From Mesorhizobium sp. (GTDB lineage Bacteria > Pseudomonadota > Alphaproteobacteria > Rhizobiales > Rhizobiaceae): a stretch of 64,000 bases of DNA. Location: assembly GCA_004020875.1 (NCBI GenBank), contig SAPZ01000001.1:372001-436000 (forward strand), written 5' to 3'. Positions 27,550 to 35,417 of this stretch are shown piece after piece. Position 1 is the stretch's first letter, and each line of letters starts with the position of its first letter. A program made the translations under genes and the position numbers. The notes below the pieces were generated by a model, which had not been told where the DNA came from, did no database searches, and worked only from the letters and a program-made list of their open reading frames with translations.

Positions 27550-28433
27550 CAGGCCGCGCTCCCGGCGGTCTTGCGGACCAGTGTCGCGTAGGCAACGGCC
27601 AACACGGTGACGAGCAAGGTGACAATCAGCGCCAGCGATGCGCCGGAGCCGGCGCGCTGGAAGGAGAAGGCCTCCTGGTAGACGAGGATCGACAGCGAGC
27701 GCGTGCTGTTGGCCGGGCCGCCGCGGGTCATGACCCAGATAATGTCGAAGACCTTGAAGGCCTCGATGGTGCGCAGCACCAGCGCCACCATCAGCGGGCC
27801 TGCAAGATAGGGCAGGATGACGAAGCGGAAGCGGTTGAACGGCCCGGCGCCGTCGACAAGCGCGGCGGCGGTGATGTCGCGCGGCACGGCCTGCAGGGCG
27901 GCCAGCGCAATCAGCGCAACAAGTGGAAAATTCTTCCAGCAGTCGGCGACGATCAGCGCCGCAAGCGCCGTGCCGGGCTCGCCTAGCCAAGAGCGGTAGT
28001 CATCGATGAGATGGAGCTGAGTCAGCGCCGCGTTCAGCGCGCCATATTCTGGATTGTAGATCAGCCGCCAGAGCGTGGCGTTGACGACGGTGGGCAGCGC
28101 CCAGGGCAGGATCATCAGCCCGCGCAGCACGGCGCGGCCGCGGAATTCCTGATTGAGCAGGAGGGCCGCCAGCACGCCGAGCACCATTTCGGCGGCGACC
28201 GAGACAACGGCGAACCAGGTGGTGGTGATGAGAGTCCGGCTGAAGTTCGAGCTCGTCAGCATTTTTGTGTAGTTGTCGAAGCCGACGTAATTGCCCGCGG
28301 TGCCGACCAGTTGGGCGTCGGTGAAGGAAAGCCTGACTGTATCGACCAATGGCCAGCCGATGATGGCGACCATGATCACCAGCAGCGGCAGCATCAGCAG
28401 CCACGCGCGAGTCGTCATCCAGGTGCCTGACAT
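27549..28433 (-). CDS. Carbohydrate ABC transporter permease (MalF-type)
   Basis: 294-residue inner-membrane permease. A first membrane helix follows the short N-terminus (LLMLPLLVIMVAIIGWPLV). The EAA-type loop is VPRDITAAALVDGAGPFNRF followed by ILPYLAGP, and the conserved end of the family, VMTRGGPANSTRSL, is present. It is separated from the upstream binding-protein gene by 84 bases containing a strong hairpin, which would let the binding protein be made in excess. Confidence 0.93.
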   Translation of the reverse strand: MSGTWMTTRAWLLMLPLLVIMVAIIGWPLVDTVRLSFTDAQLVGTAGNYVGFDNYTKMLTSSNFSRTLITTTWFAVVSVAAEMVLGVLAALLLNQEFRGRAVLRGLMILPWALPTVVNATLWRLIYNPEYGALNAALTQLHLIDDYRSWLGEPGTALAALIVADCWKNFPLVALIALAALQAVPRDITAAALVDGAGPFNRFRFVILPYLAGPLMVALVLRTIEAFKVFDIIWVMTRGGPANSTRSLSILVYQEAFSFQRAGSGASLALIVTLLVTVLAVAYATLVRKTAGSAA

Positions 28434-28469
28434 CAGAGGCGCCTCTTTCCGTCATCAGATCAGAAATAG

Positions 28470-28502
28470 CGCGGGCGGCGCTGGTGTATGGGGCCGCCCG
28501 CG
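28470..28502 (-). promoter_or_regulatory. Intercistronic hairpin 3' of the sugar-binding-protein gene
   Basis: A perfect 10-base-pair stem (CGCGGGCGGC with GCCGCCCGCG, 13-base loop) lies 15 bases after the binding-protein stop and before the first permease. Hairpins here typically protect the binding-protein mRNA and reduce read-through, giving more receptor than permease. The other two importers' binding-protein genes in the 53-62 kb locus also have palindromes in this place. Confidence 0.6.
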
Positions 28503-28517
28503 TCGAGGAACGCCAGA

Positions 28518-29756
28518 TCAGAGGCCGCTGTTTTCGGCGGCGGTCTTAAGCGCGTCTTCAGGCGTTGTCTGGCCAAGCAGCGATTCCTGGATCGCCTGCT
28601 GCAGCGCCGTCGACAGCTGCTGATATTTCGGCGTGGTCGGGCGCGGATACATCGCGGCCAGGCCGAGCTTGGCGGCGGCGATCAGCTCTTCCTGGCCCTT
28701 GGTGACGGCCGGATCGTCATAGGACGAAGCCCAGATCGGCAGCGAGAGCTTGGCATACTGGTTCTGCGTCGCCTGCGAGGTCATGAACTCGATGTATTTC
28801 CAGGCTTCGTCTGGGTGCTTCGACACAGCCGTGATGCCCAGGCCCATCGAACCGTTGACGGCCGAGACCTCGCTTGTGCCGGCAACGCCGGGTGCCGGCA
28901 CGACGCCGACCTTGCCCGCGACCTTGGAGTCCTTCGGATCGTTGGCCATGTTGTACATGTAGGTCCAGTTCAGCGCGAAGGCCGCATCGCCGTTCTCGAA
29001 CACCTTGCGGACGTCCTCTTCCAAGAATTCCTTGGAATTCGGATTGGTGAGGCCCGACTTGTAGCTGTCGACCATGTATTTCAGCGCCGAGACGCCGCCG
29101 CCATTCTGGAAGTCTGGCTTGCCGTCCTTGAGGAAGTCGCCGCCATAGGCGCTGACCAGCGTGGTATAGTCGCATACCGCTGCCTCGGCCTGTGACCAGC
29201 TCCAGGCGATCGGCGTCTTAAGCAGCCCCTTGTCCTGAATAATCTTGGCCTGTTGACCGAGCTCTTCCCAGGTCTTCGGCGGCGCCTTAATGCCGGCCTT
29301 TTCCAGGATTTCCTTGTTGTAGAACAGGTATTTGGTGTCGAGGATCCAAGGCATCCCGTAGTACTTGCCGTCATATTGCACTGTGGTCCAGGCGCCTGGC
29401 AGCACGCCCTTCTTCATGTCGTCGGTGATCTTCGAGGATACGTCGATCAGCACCTTGTTGGTCGCGTATTCGGCCGGCCAGATCACGTCGAACAGCACCA
29501 CGTCGTAGCCGCCGCCCGATCCTTGGGCAAGCACGGTCTTGTCGTGCAGGCCTTCATAGGGAACGAATTCAAGGTTCACCTTGATGTCCGGATTGACCTT
29601 GGTGAAGGCCTCGGTCATGGAGCGCACGTCGGCCTCGCTATAGGCGGCCTGAGCCATGAAGAGGGCGTTCAAGGTGGTCTCGGCGAAGGCATGGGGGACG
29701 AACAGCCCGCCGACGAACACCGCGCCCAGAAGTGTCTTACCGATCGATTTCAGCAT
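28518..29756 (-). CDS. Sugar ABC transporter substrate-binding protein
   Basis: 412-residue periplasmic binding protein of the carbohydrate-uptake-1 family. Start at ATG 29756, supported by GGAGA about 7 bases upstream. A signal peptide covers about residues 1-25 (ending HAFA, then ETTLNALFM). Family marks include VNLEFVPYEGLHDK, VLFDVIWPAEYA and the WIL/YLFYNKEIL block. First gene of the operon, 222 bases from the divergent ROK regulator, with a palindromic operator in between. Ligand unknown; the SIS and PfkB genes suggest an amino sugar or sugar-amine conjugate. Confidence 0.93.
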   Translation of the reverse strand: MLKSIGKTLLGAVFVGGLFVPHAFAETTLNALFMAQAAYSEADVRSMTEAFTKVNPDIKVNLEFVPYEGLHDKTVLAQGSGGGYDVVLFDVIWPAEYATNKVLIDVSSKITDDMKKGVLPGAWTTVQYDGKYYGMPWILDTKYLFYNKEILEKAGIKAPPKTWEELGQQAKIIQDKGLLKTPIAWSWSQAEAAVCDYTTLVSAYGGDFLKDGKPDFQNGGGVSALKYMVDSYKSGLTNPNSKEFLEEDVRKVFENGDAAFALNWTYMYNMANDPKDSKVAGKVGVVPAPGVAGTSEVSAVNGSMGLGITAVSKHPDEAWKYIEFMTSQATQNQYAKLSLPIWASSYDDPAVTKGQEELIAAAKLGLAAMYPRPTTPKYQQLSTALQQAIQESLLGQTTPEDALKTAAENSGL

Positions 29757-29912
29757 TTGTCTTTCTCCCATTTCGACAGCTGCAAGTGGGCGGCGAAGCT
29801 TGTGCCGCCGCTTCCTCGAATTGCATCGCGTGTGACCGGATCTGTCCTGAACGGCGCGCGGCGGGAGCTCGAGGCTTTTGCCGTCCTTTGCGGAGCCGCT
29901 CAGATTTCACCT

Positions 29913-29937
29913 ATTAAGTCAATTCGCTTGACTTAAT
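29913..29937. promoter_or_regulatory. ROK-type operator palindrome
   Basis: A perfect inverted repeat, ATTAAGTCAA (29913-29922) and TTGACTTAAT (29928-29937) around TTCGC, lies in the gap between the divergent ROK regulator and the sugar importer operon. Size, AT-rich arms and 5-base spacer match operators of ROK repressors (NagC/Mlc/XylR class). It is the probable binding site of the adjacent regulator. Confidence 0.7.
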
Positions 29938-29957
29938 TAGTCGATCAATCCTTTAAT
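29928..29957 (+). promoter_or_regulatory. Sigma-70-like promoter of the ROK gene, -35 inside the operator
   Basis: TTGACT (29928-29933) and TTTAAT (29952-29957) with an 18-base spacer form a good housekeeping promoter ending 21 bases before the GTG start. The -35 box is the right arm of the palindrome, so repressor binding would block it: direct autoregulation. Confidence 0.5.
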
Positions 29958-29978
29958 GGAGTCAAGAGGGGAAAGACG

Positions 29979-31181
29979 GTGCACGACATCAGCCCGATCC
30001 GTGCCAAGAGCGGCACCAACCAGGAAGGCACCAGCGCGCACAACCGCCGCGTCATGATCGAGGCGCTGCGTCTCAACGGCGCGCTGTCGCGTGCCGACCT
30101 GGCGCGCGCGACGCAGCTCACCAAGCAGGCGGTTTCCAACATCATCGAGGATCTCGAGCGCGATGGGCTGGTTGTCGCCATGGACGCGGTGCGCAAGGGC
30201 AGGGGGCAGCCCTTCACACCCTACCGGCTGGTGCCCGAGGGCGCCTTCGCCATCGGGCTGCAGATTGACCGGCATTTGACGCGCGTCGTGGTGGTCGACC
30301 TGGTCGGCAGCGTGATGGCACGCGCCGAGGCCAACCTGCCGCTTGATGAACCATCATCTGGTGTCCAGACCATCCTCGGTCTCGTCGCGGATGTCAGGCG
30401 CGAACTGGCTGGCATTTCCGCGCAGTCCGAACGACGGTTGGTCGGCCTTGGCGTCGCCATGCCCGGGCCGTTCGGCCTAAAGGAATCCGACGACAAATGG
30501 ATGATGCCTGCCTGGCAGCGATTCCCGCTGCTCGAGACGCTTGCCGCCGGCACCGGACTGGATGTCGGGCTGCAGAACGACGCGGCGGCCTGTGCAACGG
30601 CGGAGCGCATCATCGGCGCCGCGCATGGCGTCGATCACGCCGTCTGCCTGTATGTCGGCTACGGCATCGCCGCGGGGCTCATCCTGAACGGCGAGCTCTA
30701 CAATGGCGGCAACGGCAATGCCGGCGAGATCGGCAGGGCGCTGCTGTCGCCGGCCGGTCCAGCCTCGACGCCTTTGGAGCATCGCGCCTCGCTCGCCTCG
30801 CTCTACCAGCATCTCGGCCTCGATCCCGCCGAGAGGGGGCTTTACGAGACGCTTGGCGCGCTGGCGCTTCAGCGAGACTCGAGGATCATGAGCTGGGTCG
30901 AAAGAGCCGCGTCCGACCTGCGCTGGAGCGTGCACCTGATCGAAACGATCTTCGATCCGCAGACCGTCATCCTCACCAGCAGCGCGCCCGAGGCGCTGGC
31001 CCGGCTTCTGCTTCAGGCTATGCATCCGCTGCTGCCGTCGATCGCGGACCGCCCCACCCGCCACCTACCGCGGCTGCAGCTGGGCACCACCGATCCCTGG
31101 GCGATCGCAGTGGGCGCCGCGGCCGAACCGATCAGCCGGGCCTTCGATCCGCGGTTTTCCGCTATCCTGAAGGCCGGATAG
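29979..31181 (+). CDS. ROK-family transcriptional regulator
   Basis: 400-residue repressor starting at GTG 29979 with GAGGGG upstream. An N-terminal winged helix-turn-helix (about residues 25-75: LSRADLARATQLTKQAVSNIIEDL) precedes the ROK sugar-kinase-like domain (LGVAMPGPFG, GNAGEIGRALL). The zinc site common in ROK proteins (CxCGxxGC) is absent: the segment after NAGEIGRALL reads SPAGPASTPLEH with no cysteines, so this member probably senses sugar without structural zinc. Divergent from the importer/SIS/PfkB operon, which it probably represses through the palindrome at 29913-29937. Confidence 0.92.
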   Translation: MHDISPIRAKSGTNQEGTSAHNRRVMIEALRLNGALSRADLARATQLTKQAVSNIIEDLERDGLVVAMDAVRKGRGQPFTPYRLVPEGAFAIGLQIDRHLTRVVVVDLVGSVMARAEANLPLDEPSSGVQTILGLVADVRRELAGISAQSERRLVGLGVAMPGPFGLKESDDKWMMPAWQRFPLLETLAAGTGLDVGLQNDAAACATAERIIGAAHGVDHAVCLYVGYGIAAGLILNGELYNGGNGNAGEIGRALLSPAGPASTPLEHRASLASLYQHLGLDPAERGLYETLGALALQRDSRIMSWVERAASDLRWSVHLIETIFDPQTVILTSSAPEALARLLLQAMHPLLPSIADRPTRHLPRLQLGTTDPWAIAVGAAAEPISRAFDPRFSAILKAG

Positions 31182-31186
31182 AAAAC

Positions 31187-31360
31187 GCCTGACGAACAGC
31201 CGGCCGCCTGCTCCATGCAGACAGCGAAAGCCGCCTTGACGATGGCGAGCTCGACCGCCTGCGCGGTGAGATATTCGCTATAGAATTCATTCGAAATCCA
31301 CATGATGAAATGGCCGCGCCGCCCAAGCCAGCCGGCGCGTGCCAACGCAACCAGCGGTAT
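31187..31360 (-). pseudogene. Tail fragment of a second copy of the neighbouring winged-helix-like gene
   Basis: The minus strand encodes about 45 residues (AGWLGRRGHFIMWISNEFYSEYL, then ELAIVKAAF) that align without gaps to the last 43 residues of the intact gene at 31412-32263, with about 18 identities. No upstream coding sequence in that frame resembles the rest of the protein, and the frame runs on past the expected stop. This is the remnant of a tandem paralogue that lost its first 230 or so residues, squeezed between the ROK gene end and the intact copy. Confidence 0.6.
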
Positions 31361-31411
31361 TTGTCGGTTGGATTCGAGAAGCGATCGTTGCGCCGGTCAG
31401 CTCTCGTCCGC

Positions 31412-32263
31412 CTAGTGCAAACTGTCCTCGAAAGCCAGGTCGACGACGGCGAGCTTGGACGTCTGCACCGCCATGTATTCGTCGAAGAACTGGCGTGAAA
31501 CCCACATGACGGAATGACCGCGCTGGCCGACCCAGCCGATGCTGCCAAGCGCCTCGCCATCGTTGAGTTTCCGCGCCAGGTGGGTGCGTGACAGCTTCAG
31601 CCAGTGCGCGAATTCGCTGACCGAGATGACGCTGGTCGGTATCCTGTCGAGATGAACGTCCTCCGGATCGATACCGGACATCAGCCAGTCCATGACGATG
31701 CCGCCATTGTTCAGCCAGATAAACAACGAGAAAGTCCGCCCAGGCTCCCGCACGCCCTCGCTGGCCAGCAATCCGTCGGCGATGAGCGGCTGCAGCCTTG
31801 ACAGCATGCCGGGTCGATCGAGGAAAGTCGTCAGCCGATGTCCGCCGTCTATGCGGTCGAGCGTCCTCAGATGCGCGTGGATCCAGCCGGTGAAGGTTTC
31901 GATGGTGCCCTCTGTGACCCGCATGGGGCGGGCGCGGCCGTCACCGCTGGGCGAAATATACTCGGCGATGTTGTAGCGCAGCATCTCCTTGACGAAAGCC
32001 TCGGCTGTGTTGCGGCTGGCCACCGAATTGCGACGCACGACCTCGATGAAACGAGCCATCGTCATGTCGGTGCGGCGGTCGTTGGGATCGCGACGGAAAT
32101 GCAGAGCGAGGCCGACATGGCCGAGGAGCCAGCGCTGCTGGGTGGCGAAAACGGCGGCCAACCGCGGGCTTGTTTCGTAGACATGGATGAGCGCGCGCGA
32201 CTGTTCCTGCACACTGCGAAGCGCTGCCGGATGACTGGCGATCTCTGCGGCACTCAGCGGCAT
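31412..32263 (-). CDS. Uncharacterised protein with two helix-turn-helix-like regions
   Basis: 283-residue soluble protein I do not recognise. Start at ATG 32263 with CAGGAA upstream. A region at about 65-125 (TMARFIEVVRRNSVASRNTAEAF) looks like a winged-helix segment. A second at about 215-255 (ISVSEFAHWLKLSRTHLARKL) looks like a helix-turn-helix. The C-terminal GWVGQRGHSVMWVSRQFFDEY is the part repeated in the broken fragment just downstream. No membrane segment or signal peptide. A DNA-binding regulator is plausible but unproven. It is divergent from the GNAT gene across 356 bases. Confidence 0.75.
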   Translation of the reverse strand: MPLSAAEIASHPAALRSVQEQSRALIHVYETSPRLAAVFATQQRWLLGHVGLALHFRRDPNDRRTDMTMARFIEVVRRNSVASRNTAEAFVKEMLRYNIAEYISPSGDGRARPMRVTEGTIETFTGWIHAHLRTLDRIDGGHRLTTFLDRPGMLSRLQPLIADGLLASEGVREPGRTFSLFIWLNNGGIVMDWLMSGIDPEDVHLDRIPTSVISVSEFAHWLKLSRTHLARKLNDGEALGSIGWVGQRGHSVMWVSRQFFDEYMAVQTSKLAVVDLAFEDSLH

Positions 32264-32619
32264 TTCCTGCGGTACTCCAGGCGATTTCGAAGAACGACAA
32301 ATGAAGATTCCCAGTGTTCGCCGGTTGTGTCCAGTTGTCTATTGGAACAACGAACGATCAAGCGGCCGCGTTTGTTGCTGACCCTTTGCACCGGTTCGGG
32401 AAACCCATCCCAATAACAGTCGGGCCCGCAGCCCCGCGTTGAATGGCTGCGTTCTGCCGAACCATGGGCTTGGTCTCCACCGTATGTCTTCTGGCCTCGG
32501 CTGAGCAGGGCGCTGGCCGGTAATCGAAGGTGAATTGAAGTTCTCGTGTGGACTTTGCAGCGTGGAAGCGGCTACCTATCCTGATGCCTTGGCGCCATTT
32601 GCCGAGGCACCCGGGTGAA
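32264..32619. other. Intergenic region between divergent genes
   Basis: 356 bases separating the uncharacterised helix-turn-helix-like gene from the GNAT gene. I find no convincing small ORF, RNA gene, hairpin with T-run or repeat here. Promoters for both flanking genes should lie within it. Confidence 0.5.
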
Positions 32620-33456
32620 ATGATGCCGAGAACAATCCGGACACTGACCGCCAGCGAAGTGGAAACGCTCGTCGACTGGGCGGCCGGAGAGGGCTGGAAC
32701 CCAGGCATCGGCGATGCCGCCGCGTTTCAGGCAGCCGATCCGGACGGATTCATTGGCGCTTTCGTCGGCCAAGAGATGGTGGCCGGGATTTCGGCCGTCG
32801 CATACGGCCCGGAATTCGGCTTCATCGGCCTCTATGTCTGCCGGTCCGACCGGCGTGGCGAAGGCCACGGCAAGGCGGTTTGGGATGCTGGCATGGCACG
32901 CCTCGGCGGCCGCATCATCGGTCTCGACGGCGTGGCCGAGCAGCGGGCCAACTACCAGCGCATGGGCTTTGTGCCTGTCTATGAGACCGTCCGCTATAGC
33001 GGTCGCCCCGCCGGGTTGCCGGCGGGCGGCGACATACGGCCCGTGACAGCCGGCGACATAGCGGGGATATTCGCCTATGATCGCCAGTGTTTCCCGGCGC
33101 CGCGGGAAGCCTTCCTTCGGGAGTGGCTGCGGCAGCCCCGGATTGGGCTGCTCTGTGGCGGAGCGGCCGGCATTGCCGGCTACGGCGCGGCCCGCCGATG
33201 CCGGGAAGGCTTCAAGGTCGGGCCGCTGTTTGCCGACAGGACGGATCTTGCCCTGGCGTTGTTGGCGGACCTCCCAGGCAGGATCGGCAACGAGGCATTG
33301 CACATCGACGTGCCAGCCGGCCAGGTTCAATTCACCGCCATGCTTCAGGCCTCCGGCATGGTCCCGGGCTTTGCGACGACACGCATGTACAAGGGAGGCA
33401 AACCCGGCAATGCTCCCTCGACGGTTTTCGGCATCACGACGCTCGAGCTGGGATGA
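32620..33456 (+). CDS. GNAT-family N-acetyltransferase with YitH-like C-terminal domain
   Basis: 278-residue acetyltransferase. I use ATG 32620 (MMPRTIRTL), the first start that gives a normal GNAT N-terminus; ATG 32623 is equally possible. The acetyl-CoA-binding block is IGLYVCRSDRRGEGHGKAVW (about residues 68-88). A second domain (from about 140) contains IFAYDRQCFPAPREAFLREW, characteristic of the YitH-type C-terminal acetyltransferase domain. Cytoplasmic. Substrate unknown; the SDR genes downstream are 125 bases away and not obviously linked. Confidence 0.88.
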   Translation: MMPRTIRTLTASEVETLVDWAAGEGWNPGIGDAAAFQAADPDGFIGAFVGQEMVAGISAVAYGPEFGFIGLYVCRSDRRGEGHGKAVWDAGMARLGGRIIGLDGVAEQRANYQRMGFVPVYETVRYSGRPAGLPAGGDIRPVTAGDIAGIFAYDRQCFPAPREAFLREWLRQPRIGLLCGGAAGIAGYGAARRCREGFKVGPLFADRTDLALALLADLPGRIGNEALHIDVPAGQVQFTAMLQASGMVPGFATTRMYKGGKPGNAPSTVFGITTLELG

Positions 33457-33580
33457 TCGGGGCCAGCGAAGCTGCTGAGGCGATTGTTTTGCCTGGCTGG
33501 TCCATGCAACAGGGCCCCATGACGTGATTTAGGGACATGGTTTGCCTTTTCCGGACGCTGCGTGGCGTGGAGGTTATCGA

Positions 33581-34351
33581 ATGGCTGGCAGGACGGTTCT
33601 GATCGCCGGCGGCGCCGGTGGCATGGGCCTTGCGACCGGATTGCGCCTCGCGGCCGACGGCGAGCGGATCGCGCTCGCCGACCTTCCCGGCACCAAGCTC
33701 GACGCAGCCGTCGCCAAGATTGTCGCGACTGGAGCGAATGCGATTGGTTTGCCGCTCGACATCCGCTCCGTCGCTGCCTGCCGCGACGTGGTGGCCAAGG
33801 CCAGGGACTGGGGCGGCGCCATAGACATCCTCGTCAACGCCGCCGGCGTCTGGCTCGAGGGGCCGGCGAGCGGCGTCGAGGAAGATCAATGGGACCTAGT
33901 GCTGGACGTCAATCTCAAGGGGGCGTTCTTCCTGATCTCGGCGGCCGTCCCCCATCTGGCGGCAGCGCAAGGCGTGATCGTCAACATCGCGTCCGACGCC
34001 GGCCTCGTCGGCAACAATGGGGCGGCCGTCTATTGCGCATCGAAAGGCGGGCTGGTTCTGCTGACCAAGGCTCTCGCCCTGGAACTCGCCCCGCAAGGCA
34101 TCAGGGTCAATGCCGTTTGCCCGGGCGACACGGCAACGCCGATGATCGAATATCAGGCCAGCACCTATGGTGGGGACGATCCGGACAGCTACAAGCGTCG
34201 GCTTCTCGGGCACTATCCGCAGGGGGACAAAGCAAGGTTCATTCAGGTGGAAGAGATTGCGTCCTTCATCCACTATCTCTGCCAACCGGGCGCCGCGCCG
34301 ATCACCGGGGCTGCGCTGTCGATCGATTTCGGTGTCACCGCTGGCTATTGA
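33581..34351 (+). CDS. SDR-family oxidoreductase (1)
   Basis: 256-residue short-chain dehydrogenase/reductase. The ATG at 33581 gives the normal N-terminus (TVLIAGGAGGMG, the NAD(P)-binding glycine motif) with GGAGG upstream. Catalytic residues are Ser about 138 (NIASDAG), Tyr about 151 and Lys about 155 (YCASK). NNGA and PGDTATPM are also family-typical. Followed after 67 bases by another SDR and then by the sarcosine oxidase genes on the same strand, so it may oxidise an alcohol or carbonyl in the same catabolic route. Substrate unknown. Confidence 0.93.
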   Translation: MAGRTVLIAGGAGGMGLATGLRLAADGERIALADLPGTKLDAAVAKIVATGANAIGLPLDIRSVAACRDVVAKARDWGGAIDILVNAAGVWLEGPASGVEEDQWDLVLDVNLKGAFFLISAAVPHLAAAQGVIVNIASDAGLVGNNGAAVYCASKGGLVLLTKALALELAPQGIRVNAVCPGDTATPMIEYQASTYGGDDPDSYKRRLLGHYPQGDKARFIQVEEIASFIHYLCQPGAAPITGAALSIDFGVTAGY

Positions 34352-34418
34352 AAAAAAGCCTGGGCAGTTTCATCGCGGGCACGATTGCCCGTGCCGGCAC
34401 TTGCGAGGTGGAGAGGAA

Positions 34419-35180
34419 ATGGTCGTGTTTCGCAAATCCCGCAAAGGGCTGGTGACCGGCGCGGGCGCCGCCGACGGCATTGGCATCGCGACCGCGCGAG
34501 CGCTAGGCGAGGCCGGCCTTTCGGTCGTCATCACGGCTTCGTCAGCGCGCGTCGAGCAGCGGGCCGGGGAACTGCGGGCGGAGGGGCTCGACGTCCGCGC
34601 CGTTGTGGCCGACCTGACGCATTCGGGCGATGTCGAGCGCTTGTGCTCCGAGGCCGGCGAAATCGACATCCTCGTCAACAATGCGGGGATGGGGACTGTC
34701 GGCCAGCCGGCGTTGCAGCGGCGGTTTGTCGACCTCAGCGAAAGCGACTGGGACCGCGGCATCGATGTCAGCCTGAAAACCGCGTTCCTGAGCACGCGCG
34801 GATTCCTGGCCGGCATGGTGCAGCGCGGCCATGGGCGCGTGGTCAACATGGCTTCGGTGACGGGGCCTTACGTATCCAATGAAGGCGAGGCCGCCTATTC
34901 GGCGGCCAAGGCCGGCATGATCGGGTTGACGCACGCGCTCGCCCTGGAAGTCGGCCGAAGCGGCGTCACGGTCAATGCCGTGGCGCCGGGCTGGATCGCG
35001 ACCGGCGCATCGACGCCGGAGGAACTCGCCGCTGCCCGCAACACGCCGCTTGGGCGCGCGGGCAGTCCTGAGGAAGTCGCCGCCGCCGTGCTGTTTCTGG
35101 CGTCGGACGGAGCCAGCTATGTCAACGGCGCCGTTCTCGTCGTCGATGGCGGCAACATCCTGCAGGAACGCAAGGGATGA
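34419..35180 (+). CDS. SDR-family oxidoreductase (2)
   Basis: 253-residue short-chain dehydrogenase/reductase starting at ATG 34419, with GGAGAGG just upstream. Cofactor motif VTGAGAADGIGIATA, NNAG at about 85, catalytic Ser about 146 (NMASVTG), Tyr about 160 and Lys about 164 (YSAAK), and PGWIATG. Clearly different in sequence from the SDR just upstream, so not a recent duplicate. Co-directional with soxBDAG, 237 bases downstream. Confidence 0.93.
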   Translation: MVVFRKSRKGLVTGAGAADGIGIATARALGEAGLSVVITASSARVEQRAGELRAEGLDVRAVVADLTHSGDVERLCSEAGEIDILVNNAGMGTVGQPALQRRFVDLSESDWDRGIDVSLKTAFLSTRGFLAGMVQRGHGRVVNMASVTGPYVSNEGEAAYSAAKAGMIGLTHALALEVGRSGVTVNAVAPGWIATGASTPEELAAARNTPLGRAGSPEEVAAAVLFLASDGASYVNGAVLVVDGGNILQERKG

Positions 35181-35244
35181 CCTTGCGGAGGAGCGAGGGG
35201 CGGAGAAGCGAGGGGGTCGCTTTGGCCGGATCGTTGCCACTTTG

Positions 35245-35264
35245 AATGGACATAGGTGTACATT
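35245..35264. promoter_or_regulatory. Near-perfect palindrome upstream of soxB, candidate operator
   Basis: AATGGACA and TGTACATT flank TAGG, giving 7 of 8 matched pairs. It lies in the 237-base gap before soxB, about 154 bases from the start codon. Dimeric repressors of the TetR class use sites like this, and a TetR gene closes the cluster, but the link is untested. Confidence 0.4.
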
Positions 35265-35417
35265 CGCGCTAGACATAAGCTTCGCGCTGCCCGTTCGCTG
35301 TTCGGCGATCAATGGCAAGGCGAGGGTCCAGGGGGCGATTGATGCACAAGCTCGGGCTGCAGACATGGCGGTCAGGCCTTGAACCGAATGTCCGACTTGT
35401 GACGGCGGCTTGAGCGC

